In this document: in pieces, positions 52,640 to 60,346 of the stretch
Position numbering within the stretch: position 1 is the first letter of the stretch
Layout of the letters: each line of letters opens with the position of its first letter
Origin: Cytophagales bacterium
GTDB lineage: Bacteria; Pseudomonadota; Gammaproteobacteria; Burkholderiales; Burkholderiaceae_C
Length of the DNA: 64,000 nt
Reading direction: 5' to 3'
NCBI GenBank assembly: GCA_030054145.1
Contig: JASGCK010000004.1
Coordinates: 62,001 to 126,000 of the forward strand
The notes under the pieces: generated by a model
Databases searched by the model: none
Told to the model about the DNA's origin: nothing
Seen by the model: only the letters and a program-made list of their open reading frames with translations
Program-made: the position numbers and the translations under genes

Positions 52640-53603
52640 CTTTAACCACTTTCGCCCACTTCGCCGTTTCAGACTTAATCAGTGCGGCAAACTGCTCGGG
52701 CGTACCGCCGCCAAGCACATTGCCTTGCGCCAGCAACTTGTCTTTGACATCGGGCATCAATAACGCCTTGTTGGCAGCCGCGTTCAGCTGCTGAACCAAA
52801 TCGGCGGACATCCCTTTGGGACCAATCACACCTTGCCAGTTCAGCACCTCAACATCCGCGTAACCCGTCTCGGTCATTGATGGCAAGCTAGGCTGCAACG
52901 GCGAGCGCTTAGCGCTGGTAATTGCAAGACCACGCAACTTACCCGCTTCCATCATCGGCATTGCTTCATACATTTGCACAAACATTATGGCGACTTGATT
53001 GCCAAGTAGTGCGGTTGCGCCTTCTGAGCCACTCTTAAAGTGAACGGGAATCATGTCGAGTCCCGCAGCGTTGCAAAACAGTGCCGCACTGAGGTGGTGC
53101 GAGCCACCAATGCCGCCCGTCGAATAAGCCAAGTGACCTGGCTTGGCTTTAACAGCCGCGATTAACTCCTTCACTGACTTGTAGGGCGAGTCAGCATTGA
53201 CCATCAAAATCAGCGGCCCTTTTTCAATCAGCATGATCGGCGTAGCGTCCGCTGGGTTGAACGGCATACTCTTAAACAAAGACGAGTTCACTGAAAGAGG
53301 CGCAAAACTACCCATGCCAATGGTGTAGCCATCTGGCGCAGCTTTAATAATGGCGTTCGTGCCAATGTTCGCACCTGCGCCAGGTTTGTTTTCAACAACA
53401 ACGGTTCCGCCCAGCACTTGCCCAAGTGCTCTCGCCATTGCACGCGAACGTAAATCTGCGTTGCCACCCGCCGCGTAACCCACAATCCACGTAATGGGCT
53501 TGCTGGGATATTTAGCCTGCGCAAACGAGAGCGCAGATAGCGATGTGAGCGCGGGAGCAGCCATTGCACCGCTAGCGGCTTGGATAAGTTGACGACGTTT
53601 CAT
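52617..53603 (-). CDS. Bug-family tripartite tricarboxylate transporter binding protein
   Basis: A 328-residue periplasmic binding protein of the TctC/Bug type. The signal includes KRRQLIQAASGAMAAP, a twin-arginine-like start. Mature motifs are YPSKPITWIVGYAAGGNAD and VVVENKPGAGANIGTNAI. Bug proteins capture organic acids for TctAB-type transporters or act as sensors, and are strongly expanded in Burkholderiales. No transporter subunits lie nearby, so this is an orphan binding protein of unknown ligand. Confidence 0.9.
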   Translation of the reverse strand: MKRRQLIQAASGAMAAPALTSLSALSFAQAKYPSKPITWIVGYAAGGNADLRSRAMARALGQVLGGTVVVENKPGAGANIGTNAIIKAAPDGYTIGMGSFAPLSVNSSLFKSMPFNPADATPIMLIEKGPLILMVNADSPYKSVKELIAAVKAKPGHLAYSTGGIGGSHHLSAALFCNAAGLDMIPVHFKSGSEGATALLGNQVAIMFVQMYEAMPMMEAGKLRGLAITSAKRSPLQPSLPSMTETGYADVEVLNWQGVIGPKGMSADLVQQLNAAANKALLMPDVKDKLLAQGNVLGGGTPEQFAALIKSETAKWAKVVKDAKIELQ

Positions 53604-53668
53604 TTGTTTCCTCTCTCTCTTGTAGTTAAGTTGCGATAGTTAAGTTGCGATTGTTATTTTTTTTGAAA

Positions 53669-55273
53669 TTACTTCTTTTGAATATTCCAAAGCACCGTAG
53701 CCTCAGAGGGCAGCATCCCCGATACATTGCTGCGAAACGCTGATGGATGAATATATTGTCCAAGCGGCACATGGCTCGCGGTTTCAATGGCTCTTAATTG
53801 AATCGCCTCGGCAATTTTCTTTTTTTCACTGCTTGCGCTGGCTTGCGAAAACTTAACTTTTAGCGCTTCGATTTGCGCATCATCTTGCCAGCCAAACCAA
53901 CCTTTATCGCCCGCTGCATTCATCATGGGCATGGTCAGCGGATTCAAAATATCACCGCTATTCCACGATGTCATAAACGCATTCCAACCACCGCTCGTCA
54001 CAGGGTCTTTTTTAGCGCGGCGGGCAATGAGCGTGCCCCAATCCATTTGCTGTAGATCAACCTTAAATCCGCCTGCTTCTAACTGCTGCTTTGCCACGAG
54101 CGGCAGCTTACCAATCACAGGTAAATCGGTGGGGCGCATCAGCACGACGGGCGTGCCATCGTAGCCCGCATCTTTCAGCATCTGCTGGGCGCGCTTGGGA
54201 TCAGCCGTGCCCGTAAAGTAGCCCGTTTTATCGCTAGCAAAAGGTGTTCCGCACGGATAAATGCTTTTGCAAAACTGCATCATGCCAGGCGTTCCAACTT
54301 GTGTTTGCAGCATTTGTGTTTGACCAAGCGCCACCATGGCCGCCTGACGGATTTTGACGTTGTTAAACGGGGGTTGCAAATGGTTAAAGCGCAAAATAAA
54401 TTGCGCCCCCGTTGGGGACATATCAAAAATCGTGATGTCTTTATTGGCTTTCAGCGATGAGTATTGCTCAAATAACGGATGCTCCAGCATATCCACTTCG
54501 CCCGCAATCAGCGCATTGAACTGCGTTTGCGGATCGCGAATAACGACCCACTCCACGCGATCCACTTTCACGACCTTGCCGCCAGTCGTGCCATCGGGTG
54601 CTTCGGCACGCGGTTTGTATTTGTCGTTTTTGGTATAGATCACCCGCTCGCCCGCCTTGAAGTCGGCGATGTTGAATTTGAAGGGGCCTGAGCCGATGTA
54701 TTCCTTAATCTGCTCCGTGCCAGACGTTGCCGCAATGCGTGCGGGCATGATGAAGGGCACATTCGACGATGGCTTGCCAAGCGCTTCCAGCATCACGCCA
54801 AACGGCGTTTTGAGCTTCATCACAAAGGTTTGGGGATTCGGGGTTTCATAGCTCTCAGTGGCTTTCGCCATCAAAATGCCAAAGCTATCTCGGCTAGCCC
54901 AGCGCTTAATGGAGGCGACGACGTCCGTGCTGGTTACGGGCGCACCATCATGAAAAACCAAGCCCTCGCGCAGCGTAAACGTCCATGTCAGCTGGTCTTT
55001 GGATACGCTCCATTTGTCAACCATTTGCGGCTTGATTTTGCCGTCCGCCGTTGTGCCAAATAGTGTGTCGTAAATCATGTAACCGTGATTACGCGAGATA
55101 TAAGCCGTGGTCTGAATCGGGTCTAGGATAGACAAATTGGCATGCGGAATCATGCGCAGCGTTTGGGTGTCGGATCGCCCGCTCGACTGCGCCGCTGCCA
55201 TTGTTGCCGTCAGCGCTAGCGCGGCGGTAAGCAGGGTCGCTCTGCGTGAAATAACGGTACTGTGCATCATCAA
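53669..55273 (-). CDS. ABC transporter peptide/opine-type binding protein (SBP_bac_5)
   Basis: A 534-residue periplasmic binding protein of the DppA/OppA family. Signal peptide about 1-28 (ISRRATLLTAALA, ending AAAQ). The mature part has DPIQTTAYISRNHGYMIYDT, WTFTLREGLVFHDGAPVT and the lobe-two motif GPFKFNIADFKAGE. No permease or ATPase genes follow, so it probably works with a transporter encoded elsewhere. It is divergent to the amidase gene, hinting that an imported amide or peptide could be its ligand; this is inference only. Confidence 0.88.
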   Translation of the reverse strand: MMMHSTVISRRATLLTAALALTATMAAAQSSGRSDTQTLRMIPHANLSILDPIQTTAYISRNHGYMIYDTLFGTTADGKIKPQMVDKWSVSKDQLTWTFTLREGLVFHDGAPVTSTDVVASIKRWASRDSFGILMAKATESYETPNPQTFVMKLKTPFGVMLEALGKPSSNVPFIMPARIAATSGTEQIKEYIGSGPFKFNIADFKAGERVIYTKNDKYKPRAEAPDGTTGGKVVKVDRVEWVVIRDPQTQFNALIAGEVDMLEHPLFEQYSSLKANKDITIFDMSPTGAQFILRFNHLQPPFNNVKIRQAAMVALGQTQMLQTQVGTPGMMQFCKSIYPCGTPFASDKTGYFTGTADPKRAQQMLKDAGYDGTPVVLMRPTDLPVIGKLPLVAKQQLEAGGFKVDLQQMDWGTLIARRAKKDPVTSGGWNAFMTSWNSGDILNPLTMPMMNAAGDKGWFGWQDDAQIEALKVKFSQASASSEKKKIAEAIQLRAIETASHVPLGQYIHPSAFRSNVSGMLPSEATVLWNIQKK

Positions 55274-55346
55274 TCATCCTTCAAAATAAAGCCTGTAAAA
55301 ATCTGGGCTGACTATACGCGAAAACCTACCGATAACACCTTCACGA

Positions 55347-56813
55347 ATGACTCAACCAACCATGCAACCCAAACTCCCCTCCGCGCCCTGCGACATAACC
55401 GCTTTAAGTGCCTCGGCGCTCTCAAACGCCATTCACACAAAACGTCTTTCTTGTACCGAAGTGATGCAAGCCTTTTTACAACGCATCGCTTTAGTCAACC
55501 CAAGCTACAACGCCATCATCAGCTTGCGGGATAGCAACGAGTTACTCGCCCAGGCCAAGGCGCATGACGCGATGCTAGCGGCGGGCACAAGCAAAGGCTG
55601 GCTGCACGGCATCCCGCAGGCGATTAAAGATTTATCGCCAACGGCTGGAATGACCACCACTTACGGCTCGCCGCTCATGGCAGCAAACGTTCCGCAAGAA
55701 GATAGCCTCATGGTGCAGCGCATGAGAGCCGCAGGCGCGATCATCATCGGCAAGACCAACGTACCCGAATTTGGACTTGGCTCGCACAGCTTTAACACGG
55801 TGTTTGGTTCCACCAAAAATGCGTTTGATGTGACCAAAACGGCAGGCGGATCAAGTGGCGGCGCGGCTGTTGCATTGGCTCAGCATTTATTGCCCGTAGC
55901 AGATGGCTCAGACTTTATGGGCAGCTTGCGCAACCCCGCAGGCTGGAACAACATCATTGGCCTGCGCCCAAGCCAAGGCCGCGTGCCCATGTTGCCAGCC
56001 CCCGATGTGTGGCTCGCGCAAATGGGAACCGAAGGCCCAATGGGACGCACCCTCGAAGACGTTGCAAGGCTGATGCACACACAGGCAGGTTTTGATGCGA
56101 GAAGTCCGCTGTCGATTCACGCACCATTCGATCTTGCGCACGCGCTAAAGCCCATGCGAGATGCTGAAATCAAAGCCAGCAAAATTCTTTGGCTTGGCGA
56201 CATCGCAGGCTATTTGCCAATGGAGGCGGGTATCTCAAGCATTTGCGAGACCGCCCTGCAAGGCTTATCCAATAAGGGCTGCAAGATAGATGCCTTGGGA
56301 AGCCAAGCGCAGATTGGCTTTCAGCCAGATCATGTGTGGAACGCTTGGTTGGTATGGCGTCAAGCTTTAGTGGGTGCAAGATTAGCGCCCTTTGTCGCCA
56401 TGCAAAACGGACGTGCGCACATCAAACCCGAAGCGCTCTACGAATACGATGCCAGCCAAACCTTAACCGGCCAGACATGGATGAACGCCAGCGTGGTCAG
56501 GACCGGCTTTTATCAAGCGATGCTCAAACACTTAGACACTTACGATGCCATCGCCCTACCCTCGGCGCAGGTGTGGCCCTTTGATGTGAACCTGCGCTAT
56601 CCCCAAGAGATCAAAACCGCCAACGGCATCGTCGTGATGGACACCTACCACCGCTGGATGGAGTCGTCCATTTATGCAACCTTTGCCGGGCTACCCGCCA
56701 TCAGCGTGCCCGCAGGATTTGGCAAGACTGGTTTGCCTATGGGCTTGCAGCTAATTGGCAAGCCGCAAGGCGATGCGGACTTACTGCGACTGGCGAGATT
56801 ATCAACAATTTAA
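55347..56813 (+). CDS. Amidase (amidase-signature family)
   Basis: A 488-residue cytoplasmic amidase. The Ser-cisSer-Lys triad is readable: Lys94 in QAIKDLSPTAG, Ser170 in GGSSGGAAVAL and the nucleophile Ser194 in MGSLRNPAG. The family core and the C-terminal GLPMGLQLIG are present, so it appears complete. GatA is unlikely because no gatB or gatC is nearby and the sequence is of the general AtzF/aryl-acylamidase type. The substrate is unknown. Confidence 0.9.
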   Translation: MTQPTMQPKLPSAPCDITALSASALSNAIHTKRLSCTEVMQAFLQRIALVNPSYNAIISLRDSNELLAQAKAHDAMLAAGTSKGWLHGIPQAIKDLSPTAGMTTTYGSPLMAANVPQEDSLMVQRMRAAGAIIIGKTNVPEFGLGSHSFNTVFGSTKNAFDVTKTAGGSSGGAAVALAQHLLPVADGSDFMGSLRNPAGWNNIIGLRPSQGRVPMLPAPDVWLAQMGTEGPMGRTLEDVARLMHTQAGFDARSPLSIHAPFDLAHALKPMRDAEIKASKILWLGDIAGYLPMEAGISSICETALQGLSNKGCKIDALGSQAQIGFQPDHVWNAWLVWRQALVGARLAPFVAMQNGRAHIKPEALYEYDASQTLTGQTWMNASVVRTGFYQAMLKHLDTYDAIALPSAQVWPFDVNLRYPQEIKTANGIVVMDTYHRWMESSIYATFAGLPAISVPAGFGKTGLPMGLQLIGKPQGDADLLRLARLSTI

Positions 56814-56855
56814 TTATCAAATAAACTGATATAAAATAGTGACAAGGAGTCTGAT

Positions 56856-58151
56856 ATGAACGTTAAAGAGCTTGTCAAAAAATATGGCGGTCAATCCGTT
56901 TTAGCAGAGCGATTAGGCATTGGTCAAAGTGCTATTGCCTATTGGGTAAAGAAAAATGCCATCCCCTCAAAATGGCATGCTCAACTGCTAACTTTGGCCA
57001 GCAATTTAGGTGTTGATATCTTCGCTGCCGATTTAATTGCCGTTGATTTATCGAATAACGACAATCATCAGACAGTTGCAAAACCTACCCAGCAAAATGA
57101 GCCTCAATCTACCGCCCTAGCACAAGGGGAGCCCAGCGGTGCCGAGCAGTTTTTGTTCTACGCCTCCGAAAACGGCACACTGCGCATACAAGTTTTAGTG
57201 GGTGATGAAACGGTTTGGGCATCACAAAAAGACATGGCGAAAATTTTTGATATTGAAACCAATACCGTTGGCTATCATTTAAAAAATATATTTGAAATCA
57301 ATGAACTAGACGAATCAACAACTACTCGAAAAATTAGAGTAGTTGTTGATAATGGCGGCAATTACGAGGTCATGTTCTACAACCTAGACGCCATCATTTC
57401 CGTTGGCTACCGTGTCAACTCCTACAAAGCCACGCAATTTAGGCGCTGGGCAACCTCCCTGCTCAAGGACTACCTTGTCAAGGGCTTCGCCATGGACGAT
57501 GAGCGCCTGAAGCAGGGCAATCAATTGTTTGGCAAAGCGTATTTTGATGAGCTCTTAGAGCGAATCCGAAAAATCCGCACATCGGAGCGGATGTTTTGGC
57601 AAAAAGTGACCGACCTGTATAGCCAATGCAGCAGTGACTACGACAAAAACTCTCCTGTCACGCAGCAGTTTTTTACCCAAATTCAAAATAAATTTCACTA
57701 CGCCATTCATCGGCACACAGCGGCAGAATTGATAAAAGAGCGAGCTAATGCTAGCAAGCCAAACATGGGACTGGCTCACTACGCCAATATCAATAAAGAC
57801 GGCATCATCCTCAAATCCGACATCGTGGGTAAAAATTTCTTATCCGTGGACGAGTTAGACGAACTAGAGCGCGTTGTTGAAAACTACCTAGGCACGGCCG
57901 AACTCTTCGCAAAACGAAGAATCGTGATGACTATGAAAGATTGGGTGCAAAAGTTGGATGAGTTTTTGCGCTTTAACGCTTATGAAGTGCTAGAGGGATT
58001 CGGACAAGTTACCAGCGACGCTGCCAAGCAACACGCCTATGCCGAATATGAAAAGTTCAGAGCCGAGCATGACAAGACATTCAAATCTGACTTCGACAAA
58101 CTAGTCAGCGACATAACAATCAAGAGAAAATTGCCGAAAGCGCCAACATGA
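56856..58151 (+). CDS. HTH-RhuM family protein of the type III RM operon
   Basis: A 431-residue protein. The N-terminal ~60 residues look like a Cro/YdaS-type helix-turn-helix (VKKYGGQSVLAERLGIGQSA, AIAYWVKKNAIP). After a linker comes a RhuM (virulence RhuM/KilA-N-like) domain from about residue 100: TVWASQKDMAKIFDIETNT, VGYRVNSYKATQFRRWAT, and a C-terminal helical part with FLSVDELDELERVVENYL. RhuM proteins are often found beside restriction genes. AAGGAG lies upstream of the ATG. The end overlaps mod by ATGA. Its role is unknown; DNA binding and control of the RM genes is a reasonable inference. Confidence 0.82.
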   Translation: MNVKELVKKYGGQSVLAERLGIGQSAIAYWVKKNAIPSKWHAQLLTLASNLGVDIFAADLIAVDLSNNDNHQTVAKPTQQNEPQSTALAQGEPSGAEQFLFYASENGTLRIQVLVGDETVWASQKDMAKIFDIETNTVGYHLKNIFEINELDESTTTRKIRVVVDNGGNYEVMFYNLDAIISVGYRVNSYKATQFRRWATSLLKDYLVKGFAMDDERLKQGNQLFGKAYFDELLERIRKIRTSERMFWQKVTDLYSQCSSDYDKNSPVTQQFFTQIQNKFHYAIHRHTAAELIKERANASKPNMGLAHYANINKDGIILKSDIVGKNFLSVDELDELERVVENYLGTAELFAKRRIVMTMKDWVQKLDEFLRFNAYEVLEGFGQVTSDAAKQHAYAEYEKFRAEHDKTFKSDFDKLVSDITIKRKLPKAPT

Positions 58152-60346
58152 CCGCCCCCAACCTACTAGCCCAGCTAGACACCCTAGACGCCCCCGCGCT
58201 GCGCCGCTTACTCAAAGCCCACCTGACCGAGCGCAAGCTAGGGCTGCACTGGGAGGCCGACGCCATTGACCGCGACAAAGCGCTCAACAGCCACGTCGTA
58301 TTTCCGCGCCTCGTGCCCGAGTATTCAATGGGGATGGACGAGGATGCCATTCGCGCGGGCGGCACGGGCAACCTCATCATCGAGGGCGACAACTACGACT
58401 CGCTGCGGCTACTCAAGTCCACCCACGCAGGAAAAATCCGCGTCATCTACATCGACCCACCCTACAACACGGGCAACAAAGACTGGGTCTACAACGACCG
58501 CTTCGTAGGACAAAACGACCGCTGGCGGCACAGCCAATGGCTAGAGTTCCTCTACCGCCGCCTATCTCTCGCCAAAGACCTGCTCACCAGCGACGGCGTG
58601 ATCATGGTCTCAATCAACGACGAAAACCGTGCGCGGCTTGAGATGTTGATGGATGAGGTGATGCCAGGGCGGCGACTCGGGACAATTACGTGGCGGACAC
58701 GGCAAGGCTCAAACGCAGACCAACAATGTTTTTTATCTGTCGATCACGAACACATTTTGATTTACGGCAATGCAAGATTCAAATTCAATGGCTTTGAAAA
58801 AAGCTATGAAATGTATGGCAACCCTGACAGCGACCCTCGTGGTGACTGGCGGATTGGCGATTTAACTTTAGGTTTTTCGTACAAAGAACGTCCAAACTTG
58901 TACTACCCGTTAACCGACCCAGCCACAGGTATCAGCTATCCATGCAGTCCTGAGAGTGTTTGGCGCTACGCAACCGAAAAACGTTTGAAGGGTGGACAGC
59001 AACTGCAAGCGAAGTCAATGGAGGAGTTCATCGGTTTAGGGCAAATTGTTTTTCCAAAAAATCCAAGGGTTGAAACTTGGAACACGTTAGACGATTTGTT
59101 AGCCGCGATTGATAGCCAAGACGTGCCCAAAGGCGGTAAATCTTTATTGCTTCGCCGCAACTTACCTAATCTTGAATTTTGGGTTGGCAAAAAAGTAGGC
59201 TTTGGTCGCCCGCAATTCAAACGCTACAAAGAAGACCTACGCAATCAAACCCAGCCTTTAAGCAGTTGGATCGTTCCTGCATTTGAAGACGGTGATTACG
59301 AAGCCGAAAACAGTCTAGTTTCCGCCACTAATCAAGAGGGGGCAAAGCAAGTTGCCGAGATTTTTGGAAACCGTGCTTTCAACTATGCAAAACCCCTCTC
59401 CCTCATCCAAGGCCTTATCCAGCAAGCCTCGCAGCCAAACGACACGGTTTTAGACTTCTTCGCAGGCAGCGGCACAACGGCTCATGCTGTGCTGGCTTTG
59501 AACGCTTTGGACGGCGGGAATCGCAAATTCATTTTGTGCTCTAGCACCGAGGCCAATACCAAGGAGCCTGACAAAAACCTTTGCCGCGATGTTTGCGCGG
59601 CGCGTATGCGTAAGGTGATTGAGTCGGAATTTACGGACGCGCGTTTCGCCTATTTGCAACTGGACAAAATACCGCCGCAAAGCGTGCCGTTTGAAGCTAC
59701 CGAGCGCCAAGCGTTTGATTTGCTGACGCTGCGCCTTGCCAAGGTGGCGCGGCCTATGCCGCTCGGGGAAATTGACTCGCAGGATCGGGGGCTTCGACAA
59801 GCTCAGCCCGAACGGGCGGGACAGTCTGAACGGTCGGGACAGTCTGAACGGGGGGAGCAGCGCGAACCGTTGTCTTTGAAAGTTTTGGCGCAGGGCGAGG
59901 ACGGGACGCTGTCGGTTTTGTGCCAGCGCATCACATGGGATGTGCTGCAAGCCTTAGCTGGCTTGCCCGCGCAGGTGGTAGAAGGTGGTTTGCCGCCCTG
60001 CCCCGTCATCCGCATTTACAGCACACGCGATGGCATGGTGCGGGACTTTTTGGAGGCGAAGTGGCGCGGAACTAGCTGCCGCGTGGAGAGTTTGTCGTTG
60101 GTCACTGAACTTAAAAAAGGGCAAATTGCGCCGCGCCGTTTTAGCAAATTAACTATTAAAAATACGATGTCCACACCCGTTCACCCTGAGCTTGTTGAAG
60201 GGCAAGATTTATCACACTCAGGGCTTCGACAAGCTCAGCCCGAACGGATGGGGCAGCTGGAACGGACGGGGCAGTCCGAACGGGCGGGGCAGATCGAACG
60301 GGCGGGCCAGTCCGAACGGGCTAAAGCTAAGGCGATGAAAGCATGA
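58148..60346 (+). CDS. Type III restriction-modification methyltransferase Mod
   Basis: A 732-residue adenine-N6 methyltransferase of the beta group. Motif IV DPPYNTGN (Asp103-Tyr106) precedes the SAM-binding motif FFAGSGTTAHA (Phe438-Thr444), with the target-recognition region between them. It gives specificity to the complex and protects host sites. Two stretches near the C-terminus are coded by palindromic and 15-bp tandem repeats: around residues 547-570 (LRQAQPERAGQSER) and 677-726 (repeats of GQSERA), so the tail is lengthened by repeat DNA while the frame stays open. Start overlaps rhuM and end overlaps res, both by ATGA. Confidence 0.92.
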   Translation: MTAPNLLAQLDTLDAPALRRLLKAHLTERKLGLHWEADAIDRDKALNSHVVFPRLVPEYSMGMDEDAIRAGGTGNLIIEGDNYDSLRLLKSTHAGKIRVIYIDPPYNTGNKDWVYNDRFVGQNDRWRHSQWLEFLYRRLSLAKDLLTSDGVIMVSINDENRARLEMLMDEVMPGRRLGTITWRTRQGSNADQQCFLSVDHEHILIYGNARFKFNGFEKSYEMYGNPDSDPRGDWRIGDLTLGFSYKERPNLYYPLTDPATGISYPCSPESVWRYATEKRLKGGQQLQAKSMEEFIGLGQIVFPKNPRVETWNTLDDLLAAIDSQDVPKGGKSLLLRRNLPNLEFWVGKKVGFGRPQFKRYKEDLRNQTQPLSSWIVPAFEDGDYEAENSLVSATNQEGAKQVAEIFGNRAFNYAKPLSLIQGLIQQASQPNDTVLDFFAGSGTTAHAVLALNALDGGNRKFILCSSTEANTKEPDKNLCRDVCAARMRKVIESEFTDARFAYLQLDKIPPQSVPFEATERQAFDLLTLRLAKVARPMPLGEIDSQDRGLRQAQPERAGQSERSGQSERGEQREPLSLKVLAQGEDGTLSVLCQRITWDVLQALAGLPAQVVEGGLPPCPVIRIYSTRDGMVRDFLEAKWRGTSCRVESLSLVTELKKGQIAPRRFSKLTIKNTMSTPVHPELVEGQDLSHSGLRQAQPERMGQLERTGQSERAGQIERAGQSERAKAKAMKA
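59789..59856. repeat. Dispersed repeat inside mod (first)
   Basis: Contains GGCTTCGACAAGCTCAGCCC followed by GAACGGGCGGG and two more AGTCTGAACGG units. Read in frame as LRQAQPERAGQSER. Same family as the units in soxD. Confidence 0.75.
60177..60318. repeat. Dispersed palindromic repeat plus 15-bp tandem repeats at the end of mod
   Basis: CCCGTTCACCCTGAGCTTGT (60177) and GGCTTCGACAAGCTCAGCCC (60221) form an inverted pair around a short loop. From 60247 five degenerate 15-bp units of the type GGGCAGTCCGAACGG follow, translated as repeated GQSERA. All lengths are multiples of three. Confidence 0.75.

Noticed and set aside
60247..60318. Phase-variable switch in mod
   Set aside because: The units are 15 bp, so gain or loss keeps the frame and cannot switch the gene on or off.
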